Origin: Ideonella paludis
GTDB lineage: Bacteria; Pseudomonadota; Gammaproteobacteria; Burkholderiales; Burkholderiaceae_C
NCBI RefSeq assembly: GCF_018069865.1
Contig: NZ_JAGQDG010000004.1
Location: forward strand, 540,631-604,630
Reading direction: 5' to 3'
DNA length: 64,000 nt
Positions 1 to 8,654 of this stretch are shown here, one piece after another. The notes under the pieces were generated by a model, which saw only the letters and a program-made list of their open reading frames with translations, did no database searches and was not told the origin of the DNA. Made by a program: the position numbers and the translations under genes. How positions within the stretch are numbered: position 1 is the stretch's first letter; each line of letters opens with the position of its first letter.

Positions 1-380
1 ACGCGGTGCGTCAGGCGCACCGTTTCACTGAGGTTGTCGTCGTCCAACTGGAAGGGGGGCGTCACCGAGGGGTTCAGCACTTCCAGCTCGTGGCACAGCA
101 CTTCGATCTTGCCCGACACCAGGTTGGCGTTTTCAGTGCCGGCCGGCCGCGCGCGGACCTTGCCGATGACCTTCAGGCAGAACTCATTGCGCACGCCTTC
201 GGCGGTCTTGAACATGTCGGCGCGGTCGGGGTCGCAGACGATCTGAACCAGGCCTTCGCGGTCCCGCAGGTCGATGAAGATCACACCGCCGTGGTCACGG
301 CGGCGATGGGCCCAGCCCATCAAGGTCACGGTTTGGTCCATCAGCGCTTCGCTGACCAGGCCGCAGTAGGTTGTTCTCAT
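1..380 (-). CDS. aspS: Aspartyl-tRNA synthetase, N-terminal part (cut by window edge)
   Basis: Charges tRNA-Asp (or tRNA-Asp/Asn) with aspartate in the cytoplasm. The first 126 residues are present; the gene runs off the left edge. The translated start MRTTYCGLV is followed by an OB-fold anticodon-binding region with [11 protein letters not shown] and FIDLRDREG, which is characteristic of bacterial AspRS. It is the last visible gene of a minus-strand set fmdB - DUF502 - aspS, an order common in Burkholderiales. The 125-base gap to DUF502 shows no clear terminator, so co-transcription is likely. Confidence 0.95.
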   Translation of the reverse strand, partial: MRTTYCGLVSEALMDQTVTLMGWAHRRRDHGGVIFIDLRDREGLVQIVCDPDRADMFKTAEGVRNEFCLKVIGKVRARPAGTENANLVSGKIEVLCHELEVLNPSVTPPFQLDDDNLSETVRLTHR

Positions 381-505
381 GGGGGCACTCCTGTGCATTG
401 AATTCGGTGAAGTGCGCGGCTCAAGGGCCGGGCACGAAGTGAGTCGTCGTCAGGCGGGTGGTGCGCGTGGTGTGCACTCAGGGCTGAGGGCCTGCCGGGC
501 AGCCT

Positions 506-1150
506 TCAGCCCCGTCGATTGGGGTCGGCCTCCTCCGGCTGCGCCACCGCGCTCGCCGGGGGCGCCACCACGCCCATAGAGATGATGTACTTGAGCGCTT
601 CATCGACGCTCATGGCCAGCGGCTTGATGCTGCTCTTGGGCATCATCAAAAAAAATCCAGAGGTGGGGTTGGGCGTGGTCGGCACATACAGGCTGACATG
701 CTCACCCACCAAATGCGCGGCCACCTCGCCGCTCGGGCGGCCCGTGACAAAGGCAATGGTCCAGGAGCCTTCACGCGGGTACTGCACCAAGACCGCCTCG
801 CGAAAGGCATTGCCGCTGCTGGAAAACAGCGTGTCAGAAACCTGCTTGACCGAGCTGTAAATGGACTTGACGATAGGGATGCGGTTGAGCAGCCGGTCCC
901 ACTGCTGCACCCACCATTGACCAAAGATATTGGTCACGAACACGCCGGTGAGCAGCATCAACGCCAGCGTCACCAAGACCCCCAGGCCGGGAATGTCTTT
1001 GAGCTTGACCAGGCCCGGCACCAGCGTGTCGAACAGACCGAGCACCCCGTTGAACATGCCGTCCATGAGGCCGACCACCCACAGCATCACCCAGATGGTG
1101 ATGGCCAAGGGCATCCAAGTCAGCAGGCCAGCAATGAGGTACTTTTTCAC
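506..1150 (-). CDS. DUF502 family inner-membrane protein
   Basis: A 214-residue membrane protein of the DUF502 family, function unknown. Two hydrophobic segments lie at about residues 4-34 and 53-80. They are followed by the family's conserved soluble part with NRIPIVKSIYSSVKQV and a later VPTTPNPTSGFF motif. The C-terminus is a short Ala/Pro/Glu-rich tail. The length is normal for the family. It sits between fmdB and aspS in the same direction. The role is not established; family membership is secure from the conserved motifs. Confidence 0.88.
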   Translation of the reverse strand: MKKYLIAGLLTWMPLAITIWVMLWVVGLMDGMFNGVLGLFDTLVPGLVKLKDIPGLGVLVTLALMLLTGVFVTNIFGQWWVQQWDRLLNRIPIVKSIYSSVKQVSDTLFSSSGNAFREAVLVQYPREGSWTIAFVTGRPSGEVAAHLVGEHVSLYVPTTPNPTSGFFLMMPKSSIKPLAMSVDEALKYIISMGVVAPPASAVAQPEEADPNRRG

Positions 1151-1230
1151 AGAGGGTCAAACTCGCGGCAAGAGGGCAAGGGCATCAGGGACAGGCCAGG
1201 GAACACAGAGCGCGGCCCTGAGCCCCGCAC

Positions 1231-1554
1231 TCAATGGCAGGCGCAGGAGCCACCGCAGGGCGTGCCACCCGAGGGCGCCGCCGCAGCAGAGGACTCCGAC
1301 GCGGAGCTGGCAGCAGCGGCACCAGCGGCCGCGGTGCTCGCAGCGGCCGTGGCCGGCGCGGACGTGCCGCCACCGCCCTTGAAGTCGGTGGCATACCAGC
1401 CCGAGCCTTTGAGCTGGAAGCCCGCAGCGGTCAACTGCTTTTGGAATTGCTCAGCACCGCAATGGGGACACACGGTCAGCGGTGCATCGGACATCTTCTG
1501 CAGCACATCCTGCTGATGGCCACAGGCTCCGCACTTGTAGGCGTAAATTGGCAT
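1231..1554 (-). CDS. FmdB-family zinc-ribbon protein
   Basis: A 107-residue protein starting MPIYAYKCGACGHQQ, with paired CxxC motifs (CGAC near residue 8, CPHC near residue 34) that make the FmdB/CxxC_CXXC_SSSS zinc ribbon. The conserved GFQLKGSGWYATDFK stretch follows. The second half is low-complexity Ala/Ser and ends in a Cys-rich tail (CGGSCACH). FmdB is a putative regulator in other bacteria, but its role here is unknown. It is the first gene of the fmdB-DUF502-aspS set. Confidence 0.85.
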   Translation of the reverse strand: MPIYAYKCGACGHQQDVLQKMSDAPLTVCPHCGAEQFQKQLTAAGFQLKGSGWYATDFKGGGGTSAPATAAASTAAAGAAAASSASESSAAAAPSGGTPCGGSCACH

Positions 1555-1582
1555 GGCAGTCTTGATAGTTCAAAAGGCCGAG

Positions 1583-1603
1583 AAAACCCTCGATTATAGA
1601 GGG
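1583..1603 (-). terminator. Weak hairpin terminator downstream of the symporter
   Basis: On the minus strand CCCTC, a TATAATC loop and GAGGG are followed by TTTT. The stem is only 5 bp, so efficiency is doubtful. It lies 23 bases past the symporter stop, and its loop contains the fmdB -10 box. Confidence 0.4.
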
Positions 1604-1621
1604 TGGCCCTTTTTCAGTCAG
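1593..1621 (-). promoter_or_regulatory. Sigma-70-like promoter for fmdB-DUF502-aspS
   Basis: On the minus strand a CTGACT box (1616-1621) is followed after 17 bases by a perfect TATAAT (1593-1598), about 39 bases before the fmdB start. The -10 box lies in the loop of a small hairpin (see the terminator entry), so one element may end upstream transcription and start the next unit. This is sequence match only. Confidence 0.5.
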
Positions 1622-1625
1622 GCGC

Positions 1626-3101
1626 TCAGTGTTTGGCCGCCGCCGCCTTGGCCATGTGCAGGGCCGTTTCAATGGAGTGGCCCTTGTGCTTCACCAGCTC
1701 CGGCGTCAGGCTGCCCAGCACCATACCCAGTGCCGACGCGGCCAAGCCCAACAAGTTAGAAGGGATCATGGTGGAGGCCCCCATCCAGTCCAGGCTGAGC
1801 CAGGTGCCAATGCCCAAAATCACCGACAGCAAGGCGCCCTGGGTGTTGGCGCGCTTCCAGAAGGCCCCCGCCACCAGCGGCACAAAAGCGCCGGTCAAGG
1901 TGACGTTGTAGGCGCTTTGCACCATCTCATACATGGTGCTCTGGCTGTTCAAGGCAAACAGCAGCGCAAAGGAGGTGAAGGTCACCAAGATGATGCGCAA
2001 GGTCAGCAGGAACTGGCGGTCACCCATGTTCGGCACAAAAGGCCGCAGGATGTTCTCGGTGAAAGTGGCCGTCGGTGCCAGCAATGCGCCACTGGCCGTG
2101 GACAAGATGGCCGACAGCAAAGCCCCAAAGAACATCACCTGTGCCCAAATCGGCATCTTGCCCAGCACCAGGTCGGGCAGGATGCGTTGAATCTCGCGGG
2201 CGTCTTCAGAGCCGAACAGTGCCTTCAACTCGGGGTGAGCGACCAAGGCAGCATAGGCGATATAGATGGGCACAAAGGCCATGAAGAAGTAGAAGACACC
2301 GCCCAGGATGGTGCCGCGCACAGCAGTCTTCTCGTCTTTGGCGCTGGTCATGCGCTGGAACACGTCCTGCTGCGGAATCGACCCAAAAGCAAATGCGAAG
2401 AACGCCCCCGCCATGGCCCACCACCCCGCCGCATCCATGTCCGAGGGGAACATCACGAACTTGCCATCTGCCACGGCCTGCGAGATGACTTTGTCCATCC
2501 CGCCGGCCTGGCCGCCCACCAAACCGGCCACCAAGAGCAAGCCCAAGACGATGATCACCGTCTGGAACAAGTCGGTGAAGGCCACTGACCACATGCCGCC
2601 GAACACGGTGTACACCAACACGACCACCGCGCCCAGCATGATGGCGTGATTGAGTTCAATGGCACCACTCGACAACACGTGAATGACCAAACCCAAGGCC
2701 GTCAATTGGGCCGAGGTCCAGCCCAGATAAGACAGCACGATGGCGATGCTGGTCAACACCTCCACGCTCTTGCCGTAGCGGACCTTGTAGAAGTCGCCGA
2801 TGGTCAACAGATTCAGGCGGTAGAACAGGCGGGCGAACAGCAATGCCGCCAGCACCAGGCACACGGTGGCACCAAATGGATCGCCGGGAATACCGTGCAA
2901 ACCATCTCTGGCAAAAGTGGCCGACACCGACAGTACGGTCTCCGCCCCAAACCAGGTGGCAAACACCGTGGCCACATTCATGTAGAGAGGCAGGCTGCGA
3001 CCAGCCACCAAAAAGTCTGTACTGCCGTGCACCCGCCGAGCGGCCAACAGACCAATGCCAATGGTGACGGCGAGATAAACAGCGACAAAGGTGATCAACA
3101 C
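1626..3101 (-). CDS. Sodium:solute symporter family protein
   Basis: A 491-residue integral membrane permease of the SSS (SLC5-type) family, which couples sodium influx to uptake of an organic solute across the inner membrane. About 13 hydrophobic helices are visible. Family motifs include GRSLPLYMNVATVFATWFG after TM1 and SVAFTDLFQTVII, GSIPQQDVFQRM and SAILSTASGALLAP in the core. The substrate cannot be read from the sequence. It lies downstream of ubiB on the same strand with a 106-base gap. Family membership is very likely; substrate unknown. Confidence 0.88.
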   Translation of the reverse strand: MLITFVAVYLAVTIGIGLLAARRVHGSTDFLVAGRSLPLYMNVATVFATWFGAETVLSVSATFARDGLHGIPGDPFGATVCLVLAALLFARLFYRLNLLTIGDFYKVRYGKSVEVLTSIAIVLSYLGWTSAQLTALGLVIHVLSSGAIELNHAIMLGAVVVLVYTVFGGMWSVAFTDLFQTVIIVLGLLLVAGLVGGQAGGMDKVISQAVADGKFVMFPSDMDAAGWWAMAGAFFAFAFGSIPQQDVFQRMTSAKDEKTAVRGTILGGVFYFFMAFVPIYIAYAALVAHPELKALFGSEDAREIQRILPDLVLGKMPIWAQVMFFGALLSAILSTASGALLAPTATFTENILRPFVPNMGDRQFLLTLRIILVTFTSFALLFALNSQSTMYEMVQSAYNVTLTGAFVPLVAGAFWKRANTQGALLSVILGIGTWLSLDWMGASTMIPSNLLGLAASALGMVLGSLTPELVKHKGHSIETALHMAKAAAAKH

Positions 3102-3207
3102 AACACGACTCCTCGTCCAACGATGCTCATTGATGGTGTGAAAACAAACCCGCAGTGTAGCCAGAGGCCTGCACGGCCAAGGCTCCTGCCTGGCGCAGCA
3201 GGCTCCG

Positions 3208-4758
3208 TCAGTGCATCAGCGCCAACCACCAGCGCGCAGCCAAGGCACCGGCGACAAAGCCCAGCACGCCGATGATGACTCCGCGTATCAGGCGATTGGT
3301 GCGGCGCTGCTCTTGCAGCAGGTCTTGTAGCAACACGGTGTGGTCAGGCGCCCGCGCCTGGAGATTGGCATGCAGCAGCCGAGGCAATTCGGGCAGCAAT
3401 TGGGCATAGCGTGGGGCTTCGGCCTGCAGTTGGCGCAGCAGTGCGCGCCAGCCCACTTGCTCGTTCATCCAGCGCTCTAGAAATGGCTTGGCCGTGGCCC
3501 AGAGATCAAGCTCGGGGTCCAACTCGCGGCCCAGGCCTTCGACGTTCAACAAGGTCTTTTGCAGCAACACCAGTTGCGGCTGGATCTCGACATTGAAGCG
3601 GCGCGAGGTTTGGAACAAGCGCATCAGCACCTGGCCCAGCGAAATCTCTTTGAGCGGCCTATCGAAATGCGGCTCACAAACGGCGCGCACGGCTTGCTCG
3701 AGCGCGTCCACCCGGGTGTCAGGCGGCACCCAGCCGCTTTCCACATGCAGCTCTGCCACGCGCTTGTAATCGCGGCGGAAGAAGGCGATGAAGTTCTGCG
3801 CCAGGTACTGCTTGTCGTTCTCGGTCAGCGTGCCGATGATGCCGAAATCCAGCGCGATGTAGCGGCCGAAGGTCTCGGGCGCCACGCTGACCTGGATGTT
3901 GCCCGGGTGCATGTCGGCATGGAAAAACCCATCGCGGAACACCTGGGTGAAAAAGATGGTGACGCCATCGCGCGCCAGCTTGGGGATGTCCACCCCGGCA
4001 TCACGCAGGCGCTGCACCTGGCTGATGGGCACGCCGTGCATGCGCTGCATCACCATCACCGTCTCGGTGCACAGGTTCCAGTGCATCTCGGGCACCATGA
4101 TCAGCGGCAGGTCCGCCATATTGCGGCGCAACTGGGCTGCGTTAGAGGCCTCGCGCACCAGGTCCAGCTCGTCATGCAGATAGCCATCAAACTCGGCCAC
4201 CACCTCGCGCGGGCGCAGCCGCCGGCCATCGGCACTCAGGCGCTCGACCCAGCGCGCCAGGATGTGCAGCAGCGACAGGTCGTCGTCAATCACCGACAAC
4301 ATGCCCGGCCGCAGCACCTTAACGGCCACCTCGCGGCCATCGTGCAAGGTGGCAAAGTGAACCTGGGCGATGGAGGCACTGGCCACCGGCTCGGGCTCGA
4401 TGTGGGCAAACACCTCGTCCAGTGGGCGGCCCAAGCCCTGGCGGATCAGCGCCAGCGCCTGCTCAGAGGCAATCGGCGGCACCTTGTCTTGCAGGCGCGC
4501 CAGCTCGTCGGCAATGTCCAGCGGCACCAGGTCGCGCCTCGTAGAGAGCACCTGCCCGAACTTGATGAAGATCGGCCCCAAGGCCTCCAAGGCCAGGCGC
4601 AGGCGCTCACCGCGCGGGGCCTCAAAGCGGCGGCCCCGGGTGACACACCAGCGCACGGCTTTGAGCCAAGGCTGGGGCGCATTGGCCAGGACGAGGTCGT
4701 CCACGCCGTAGCGCATCAGGGTGATGATGATGCGGCCCAGCCGCGCCCAGGATCTCAT
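3208..4758 (-). CDS. ubiB: Ubiquinone biosynthesis regulatory protein kinase-like UbiB
   Basis: A 516-residue ABC1/ADCK atypical kinase-like ATPase needed for ubiquinone biosynthesis; membrane associated. Visible motifs are the family KFGQ signature in [16 protein letters not shown], the Ala-rich loop [12 protein letters not shown], the lysine region AVKVLRPG, the catalytic FHADMHPGN and the DFG-like LDFGIIG. Two C-terminal hydrophobic segments anchor it. I chose the ATG at 4758 ([10 protein letters not shown]), which starts 7 bases after the ubiJ stop; upstream in-frame codons overlap ubiJ and look spurious. Confidence 0.93.
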   Translation of the reverse strand: MRSWARLGRIIITLMRYGVDDLVLANAPQPWLKAVRWCVTRGRRFEAPRGERLRLALEALGPIFIKFGQVLSTRRDLVPLDIADELARLQDKVPPIASEQALALIRQGLGRPLDEVFAHIEPEPVASASIAQVHFATLHDGREVAVKVLRPGMLSVIDDDLSLLHILARWVERLSADGRRLRPREVVAEFDGYLHDELDLVREASNAAQLRRNMADLPLIMVPEMHWNLCTETVMVMQRMHGVPISQVQRLRDAGVDIPKLARDGVTIFFTQVFRDGFFHADMHPGNIQVSVAPETFGRYIALDFGIIGTLTENDKQYLAQNFIAFFRRDYKRVAELHVESGWVPPDTRVDALEQAVRAVCEPHFDRPLKEISLGQVLMRLFQTSRRFNVEIQPQLVLLQKTLLNVEGLGRELDPELDLWATAKPFLERWMNEQVGWRALLRQLQAEAPRYAQLLPELPRLLHANLQARAPDHTVLLQDLLQEQRRTNRLIRGVIIGVLGFVAGALAARWWLALMH

Positions 4759-4765
4759 CGGGGGC

Positions 4766-5299
4766 TCAGGGCTTGCGGCCCAGGCCAGCCACCACGCTGG
4801 CGACACCTTGGGCCAGCGACTGCGCCACCCCACCCAGTTGCGCCGCCACGCGGCTCGCGCCTTCGGCCACCACGGGGCCGGCCACGCGCTCTAAATCGGC
4901 CGCAATGTCCCAGCGCACATTGGCCAAGACCCAGTTGATGTCCGCCGCCAAGGCCACATCGCCTTCGATGCGGACATTGGGAATCTGCCCTGATGCCAGT
5001 TGCTTGGCCGCGGCCAGCGGGTCAGATGCATCCACCGTCAAGCGCAGGTCCACGGCCTCGGGCACCGCCTCCCCAGGCTCAGGCGCCTCAAACAAACCAG
5101 CCGGGGTCAGGCGCAGGCTCAAAGGGGGCGGCGGCGGCAAGGGCAGGCGCCAACCTTCCACCTCCACCCGCAGCCAGCGGCCGCTGTGCGCCTTGAGCCG
5201 CGCCATGGCCGGCGGTGCTGCCATCAACACATGATTGGCCAGCAAAACAAAGCGTGCGGTGGCCGCGGGCGCCAGGGTGTCGATGAGCAGATTGGGCAT
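4766..5299 (-). CDS. ubiJ: Ubiquinone biosynthesis accessory factor UbiJ (SCP2-like)
   Basis: A 177-residue protein matching the UbiJ/SCP2-like lipid-binding pattern. A short hydrophobic N-terminal region is followed by a Pro-rich loop near residues 53-58, then [19 protein letters not shown] and the [23 protein letters not shown] region typical of the family. UbiJ presents ubiquinone intermediates to the Ubi complex in the cytoplasm. Its place directly upstream of ubiB, with ubiE nearby, supports the call; sequence conservation in this family is low. Confidence 0.8.
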   Translation of the reverse strand: MPNLLIDTLAPAATARFVLLANHVLMAAPPAMARLKAHSGRWLRVEVEGWRLPLPPPPPLSLRLTPAGLFEAPEPGEAVPEAVDLRLTVDASDPLAAAKQLASGQIPNVRIEGDVALAADINWVLANVRWDIAADLERVAGPVVAEGASRVAAQLGGVAQSLAQGVASVVAGLGRKP

Positions 5300-5342
5300 G
5301 GTGGTGAGGAGGTGGAGCGGGCGTCAAGCCCACCCGAAAAAT

Positions 5343-5783
5343 CTAGAACTTGGGCTTATCAACCTTGGCGCATTGCAGATCACGGTACTGAAACTTGGAC
5401 CGATCATCTTTGGAGCTGATGGCGCCTGTGCCCGACAGCGTTCCAGCCACCCGATCCAGCAACCAAGACTCCGAGTTACCCGTACTGCTGCTGCCATAGG
5501 TGGCTCGAATGGTGCGATCCGACCACACGGCTTTGAACCCATCGTTGTCCGTGCAGAAGTTGCTCTCAAACTGAAAGCCGCCAGGCGTGGTGCCAGAAAT
5601 CACAATGCACTGCCTGCTCGCCGAGATCGACCTCAGTTGAACCGACACGGTGGAAGACGCATTCTTGAGTGCGGATGATCGGTCGTAATCGGTGCAGACC
5701 AAGTCAATGGGATCTGTCCGGCCCTGAGCTTGAGCCAGGCCGCCCACCAACGCCCACATCACCATCAGTCCTCGCATCTTCAT
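5343..5783 (-). CDS. Hypothetical exported protein
   Basis: A 146-residue protein I do not recognise. It has a short signal peptide (MKMRGLMVMWALVGGLAQAQG) and a mature part with three Cys residues likely to form disulfides (LVCTDYD, QCIVIS and FCTDNDGF regions), ending with another Cys near the C-terminus. Ser/Thr-rich beta-like sequence suggests a small periplasmic or secreted domain. The start at 5783 has an AAGGGG seven bases upstream. It sits between galE and ubiJ, breaking the ubi cluster. Confidence 0.7.
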   Translation of the reverse strand: MKMRGLMVMWALVGGLAQAQGRTDPIDLVCTDYDRSSALKNASSTVSVQLRSISASRQCIVISGTTPGGFQFESNFCTDNDGFKAVWSDRTIRATYGSSSTGNSESWLLDRVAGTLSGTGAISSKDDRSKFQYRDLQCAKVDKPKF

Positions 5784-5927
5784 CTCCAAGCCCCTTTCGT
5801 ACACACCGCATTGGCAGCAGACCACCGCCCCGCGACCGCGCGGTCAGTTGGACGGCAAGCCGACATCGTTGGGCTAGGCATTTTAGGAGCCGCGTAGGCC
5901 GGGCTGAGTGGATGTCGGCCCACCGCC

Positions 5928-6944
5928 TCAGCCCTCAAAGCCTTGCGGATTGGCCTGTTGCCAGCGCCAACTGTCGGCGCACATTTGGTCGAGGCTGCGG
6001 CTGGCCTGCCAGCCCAAGCGCTCGCGAGCCAGGGTGGCGTCGGCCCAGAAGGCGGGCAGGTCGCCGGGGCGGCGGGGGGCGATGTCGTAGGGGATGGGGC
6101 GGCCGGAAGCCCGCTCGAAGGCCTTGACCAGATCCAGCACGCTGATGCCTTGGCCGGTGCCCAGGTTGACGGTGAGCGACTGCTGCTCGCGCAGCAGGTA
6201 GGACACGGCGGCCACATGGCCTTCGGCCAGGTCCATCACGTGCAGATAGTCGCGCACGCCGGTGCCGTCATGGGTGTCGTAATCGCCGCCGAACACGCCC
6301 AGGCGCTCGCGGCGGCCCACCGCGACTTGGGTGACGTAGGGCATGAGGTTGTTGGGCACGCCGCGCGGGTCTTCGCCGATGCGGCCGCTCTCATGCGCGC
6401 CCACGGGGTTGAAGTAGCGCAGGTAGGCCACCTTCAGCGCGGGGTCGGCGGCTTCAGCGTCACGCAGAATTTGCTCGCCCATCAGCTTGGTGCGGCCATA
6501 GACGTTCATCGCGGCCAGCGGGTGGGCCTCGGTGTAGGGCAGGAACTGCGGCTCGCCATACACGGTGGCGCTGGAGCTGAACACAAAGTGCTTGACCCCA
6601 GCCCGGGCCATGGCCTGGTGCACGGTGACCAAGCCGCCAATATTGTTGGCGTAGTACTTGAGCGGCTGGGCGGTGGATTCACCCACCGCCTTGAAGGCGG
6701 CAAAGTGCACCACCGCGTCGATGGCGTGGGCCGCAAACAGCGCGTCCAGGGCCGCGCCGTCGTTGACATCGCCTTGCACAAAGACAGGGGTCTCCCCCAT
6801 CAACTCGGCCAGCCGGCCCAGCACTTGGGGCGAGCTGTTGGAGAAATCGTCCAGGCCCACGACCTCAAAACCTGCGGCCTTGAGCGCCACCCAGGTGTGG
6901 GAGCCGATATAGCCAGTCGCCCCGGTCAACAACACACGCTTCAC
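5928..6944 (-). CDS. galE: UDP-glucose 4-epimerase GalE
   Basis: Interconverts UDP-glucose and UDP-galactose for cell-surface glycan synthesis; cytoplasmic, NAD-bound. The N-terminal Rossmann motif is TGATGYIGSH, the catalytic Ser/Thr lies in FSSSATVYG, and the YxxxK pair is YGRTKLMGE. The substrate-binding ARYFNPVGAH-type segment reads RYFNPVGAHESG. I choose the GTG at 6944 because an ideal GGAGG sits eight bases upstream; an in-frame ATG at 6959 overlaps that Shine-Dalgarno and would be poorly spaced. Protein length is 338 residues, normal for the family. Confidence 0.95.
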   Translation of the reverse strand: MKRVLLTGATGYIGSHTWVALKAAGFEVVGLDDFSNSSPQVLGRLAELMGETPVFVQGDVNDGAALDALFAAHAIDAVVHFAAFKAVGESTAQPLKYYANNIGGLVTVHQAMARAGVKHFVFSSSATVYGEPQFLPYTEAHPLAAMNVYGRTKLMGEQILRDAEAADPALKVAYLRYFNPVGAHESGRIGEDPRGVPNNLMPYVTQVAVGRRERLGVFGGDYDTHDGTGVRDYLHVMDLAEGHVAAVSYLLREQQSLTVNLGTGQGISVLDLVKAFERASGRPIPYDIAPRRPGDLPAFWADATLARERLGWQASRSLDQMCADSWRWQQANPQGFEG

Positions 6945-7030
6945 AGCTCTTTCCTCCATCTTGTCTTCGTTTGTCTTTGCGCTGTGGCGCTCTGGGCCGC
7001 AGCGCCTGTCAGGCGGCGCTCAAGCCCAGC

Positions 7031-7762
7031 TCAGCACTTGATACCCACGTGCAGCGCGACCACTCCGCCGGTCAGGTTGTGTACGTCCACATGGCCAAAG
7101 CCGGCTGTCTTCATCATGGCTTTGAGCGTGGCCTGGTCGGGGTGCATGCGGATGGACTCGGCCAAGTAACGGTAGCTTTCAGCATCGCCGGCCACCATCT
7201 GGCCCAAGCGCGGCAGCACCTTGAAGGAGTACCAGTCATAAGGCTTTTGCAGCGCAGGCGCCACCTTGGAGAACTCCAACACCAGCAGCCGGCCGCCTGG
7301 TTTGAGCACGCGGCACATCTCGGCCAGGGCCACGTCTTTGTGGGTCATGTTGCGCAGGCCGAAGGCCACGCTCACCAAGTCAAACGTGGCTTCTGGGTAA
7401 GGCAGCTTTTCGGCGTCGCACAGATTGGTGGGCAAGGCCAGGCCTTTGTCCAGCAGCCGGTCGCGGCCGGTGCGCAGCATGGCCTCGTTGATGTCGGTGT
7501 GCACCACCATGCCCGTGGGGCCGACCTTTTTGGCAAAAGCCATGGACAGATCCCCAGTACCGCCCGCAATGTCCAGCGCCTTTTGCCCAGGCTGCAGGTT
7601 GGCCACGGCCACGGTGTAGACCTTCCAGGCGCGGTGCATACCCATGGACATCAGGTCGTTCATCACGTCGTACTTGGACGCGACGGAGTCGAACACCCCT
7701 TTGACCTTGCTGGCCTTGACGGCCTCGTCCACGGTCTCAAAACCGAAATGCGTTTGCGACAT
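7031..7762 (-). CDS. ubiE: Ubiquinone/menaquinone C-methyltransferase UbiE
   Basis: A SAM-dependent methyltransferase of 243 residues that methylates the benzoquinol ring in ubiquinone (and menaquinone) synthesis. It begins [11 protein letters not shown] and has the family signature [17 protein letters not shown] and the SAM-binding motif [14 protein letters not shown] near residues 63-76. The second signature region [14 protein letters not shown] and LEFSKV follow. It lies downstream of the DUF971 gene with a 17-base gap on the same strand and is separated from ubiJ/ubiB by galE and a hypothetical gene. Confidence 0.96.
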   Translation of the reverse strand: MSQTHFGFETVDEAVKASKVKGVFDSVASKYDVMNDLMSMGMHRAWKVYTVAVANLQPGQKALDIAGGTGDLSMAFAKKVGPTGMVVHTDINEAMLRTGRDRLLDKGLALPTNLCDAEKLPYPEATFDLVSVAFGLRNMTHKDVALAEMCRVLKPGGRLLVLEFSKVAPALQKPYDWYSFKVLPRLGQMVAGDAESYRYLAESIRMHPDQATLKAMMKTAGFGHVDVHNLTGGVVALHVGIKC

Positions 7763-7779
7763 GCGGCGCTCCTTGGTTC

Positions 7780-8181
7780 TCAGTGCGACGCGCAGCCGGA
7801 CGCAGCCTTGGGCGCCATGGGCGCGTCGCGGTCCACGCCGGCAGCCTGCAAGCGCTCTTCGTACTGGGCCCACAGCGCCTCTTGCTGGCTGCCCAGCTTG
7901 TAAAGCGTCTCCCAGGTGAAGATGCCCGACTCATGGCCGTCGTCAAAGGTGGGCTGGATGCCGTAATTGCCGACCGGCGCTACACCGCTGATGCCGACAT
8001 GGCGCTTACCCGTCTGCAGCACTTCCTGGCCGGGGCCGTGGCCTTGCACCTCGGCCGACGGGCTGTAGACGCGCATCAGCTCAAAGGGGATCTTGAACGA
8101 ACGGCCATCGGAGAAAGCGATCTCCAGCACGCGGGTGGCTTGGTGCACGGTCAGCGCGGTGGGATGGGGGGCGTTGCTCAT
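7780..8181 (-). CDS. DUF971 family protein
   Basis: A 133-residue protein of the DUF971 family (gamma-butyrobetaine hydroxylase-like N-terminal domain). Motifs include [47 protein letters not shown] and YLYKL-like ETLYKLG. Some members of this fold bind iron or assist Fe-S enzymes, but the role here is unknown. Its ATG overlaps the stop of the upstream HIT gene by four bases, and ubiE follows 17 bases later, so the three are probably one transcript. The tail ends SGCASH. Confidence 0.85.
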   Translation of the reverse strand: MSNAPHPTALTVHQATRVLEIAFSDGRSFKIPFELMRVYSPSAEVQGHGPGQEVLQTGKRHVGISGVAPVGNYGIQPTFDDGHESGIFTWETLYKLGSQQEALWAQYEERLQAAGVDRDAPMAPKAASGCASH

Positions 8182-8654
8182 GAGGCTTGTCCTGTGGTGA
8201 AGGCGGTCAGCGCAGTGTGCACCGCCTGTTGAACCTGTGTGTCAAGGGTAGGCCAATCGCAGGCTAGGCGCTCGGCCGCCGAAGGCTCAGGCGTGCGCTG
8301 GCGCGGGCCCCAGATGGGCTGAGGAAACTGGGCGTCCCAGTCAAAGCGGGCGATCACATGCCAGTGCAGATGCGGCACCACATTGCCCAAGGCCGCGAGG
8401 TTGATCTTGGTGGGCTGCAAGGCTGCGCGCAACACCCGCTCGACGGCCACCACGGCCGCCATGCAGCGTGCGCGCTCGGCATCCGTCAGGTCACTCAGCT
8501 CGGCCACATGGTCGTTCCAGATCACGCGGTAGAAGGCGGGGAACTCGGGGGCGTCCAGCACGCGGATGACGCGCAGGTCCGCCTCGCAGTGCACCAGCAC
8601 CGAGGCGGTAGATTGAATGCCCTCGCAGAGTTCGCAGCCAGGATGCTTTGCCAT
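8178..8654 (-). CDS. HIT family hydrolase
   Basis: A 158-residue histidine-triad nucleotide-binding protein. The HIT motif HLHWHVIAR is at about residues 95-103. An N-terminal CELCEG could bind zinc. The C-terminal extension is Trp/Pro-containing and typical of the longer proteobacterial HIT proteins. The substrate is not predictable. The start overlaps the stop of the upstream dehydrogenase by one base (TGATG on the minus strand) and the end overlaps DUF971 by four, indicating translational coupling. Confidence 0.87.
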   Translation of the reverse strand: MAKHPGCELCEGIQSTASVLVHCEADLRVIRVLDAPEFPAFYRVIWNDHVAELSDLTDAERARCMAAVVAVERVLRAALQPTKINLAALGNVVPHLHWHVIARFDWDAQFPQPIWGPRQRTPEPSAAERLACDWPTLDTQVQQAVHTALTAFTTGQAS

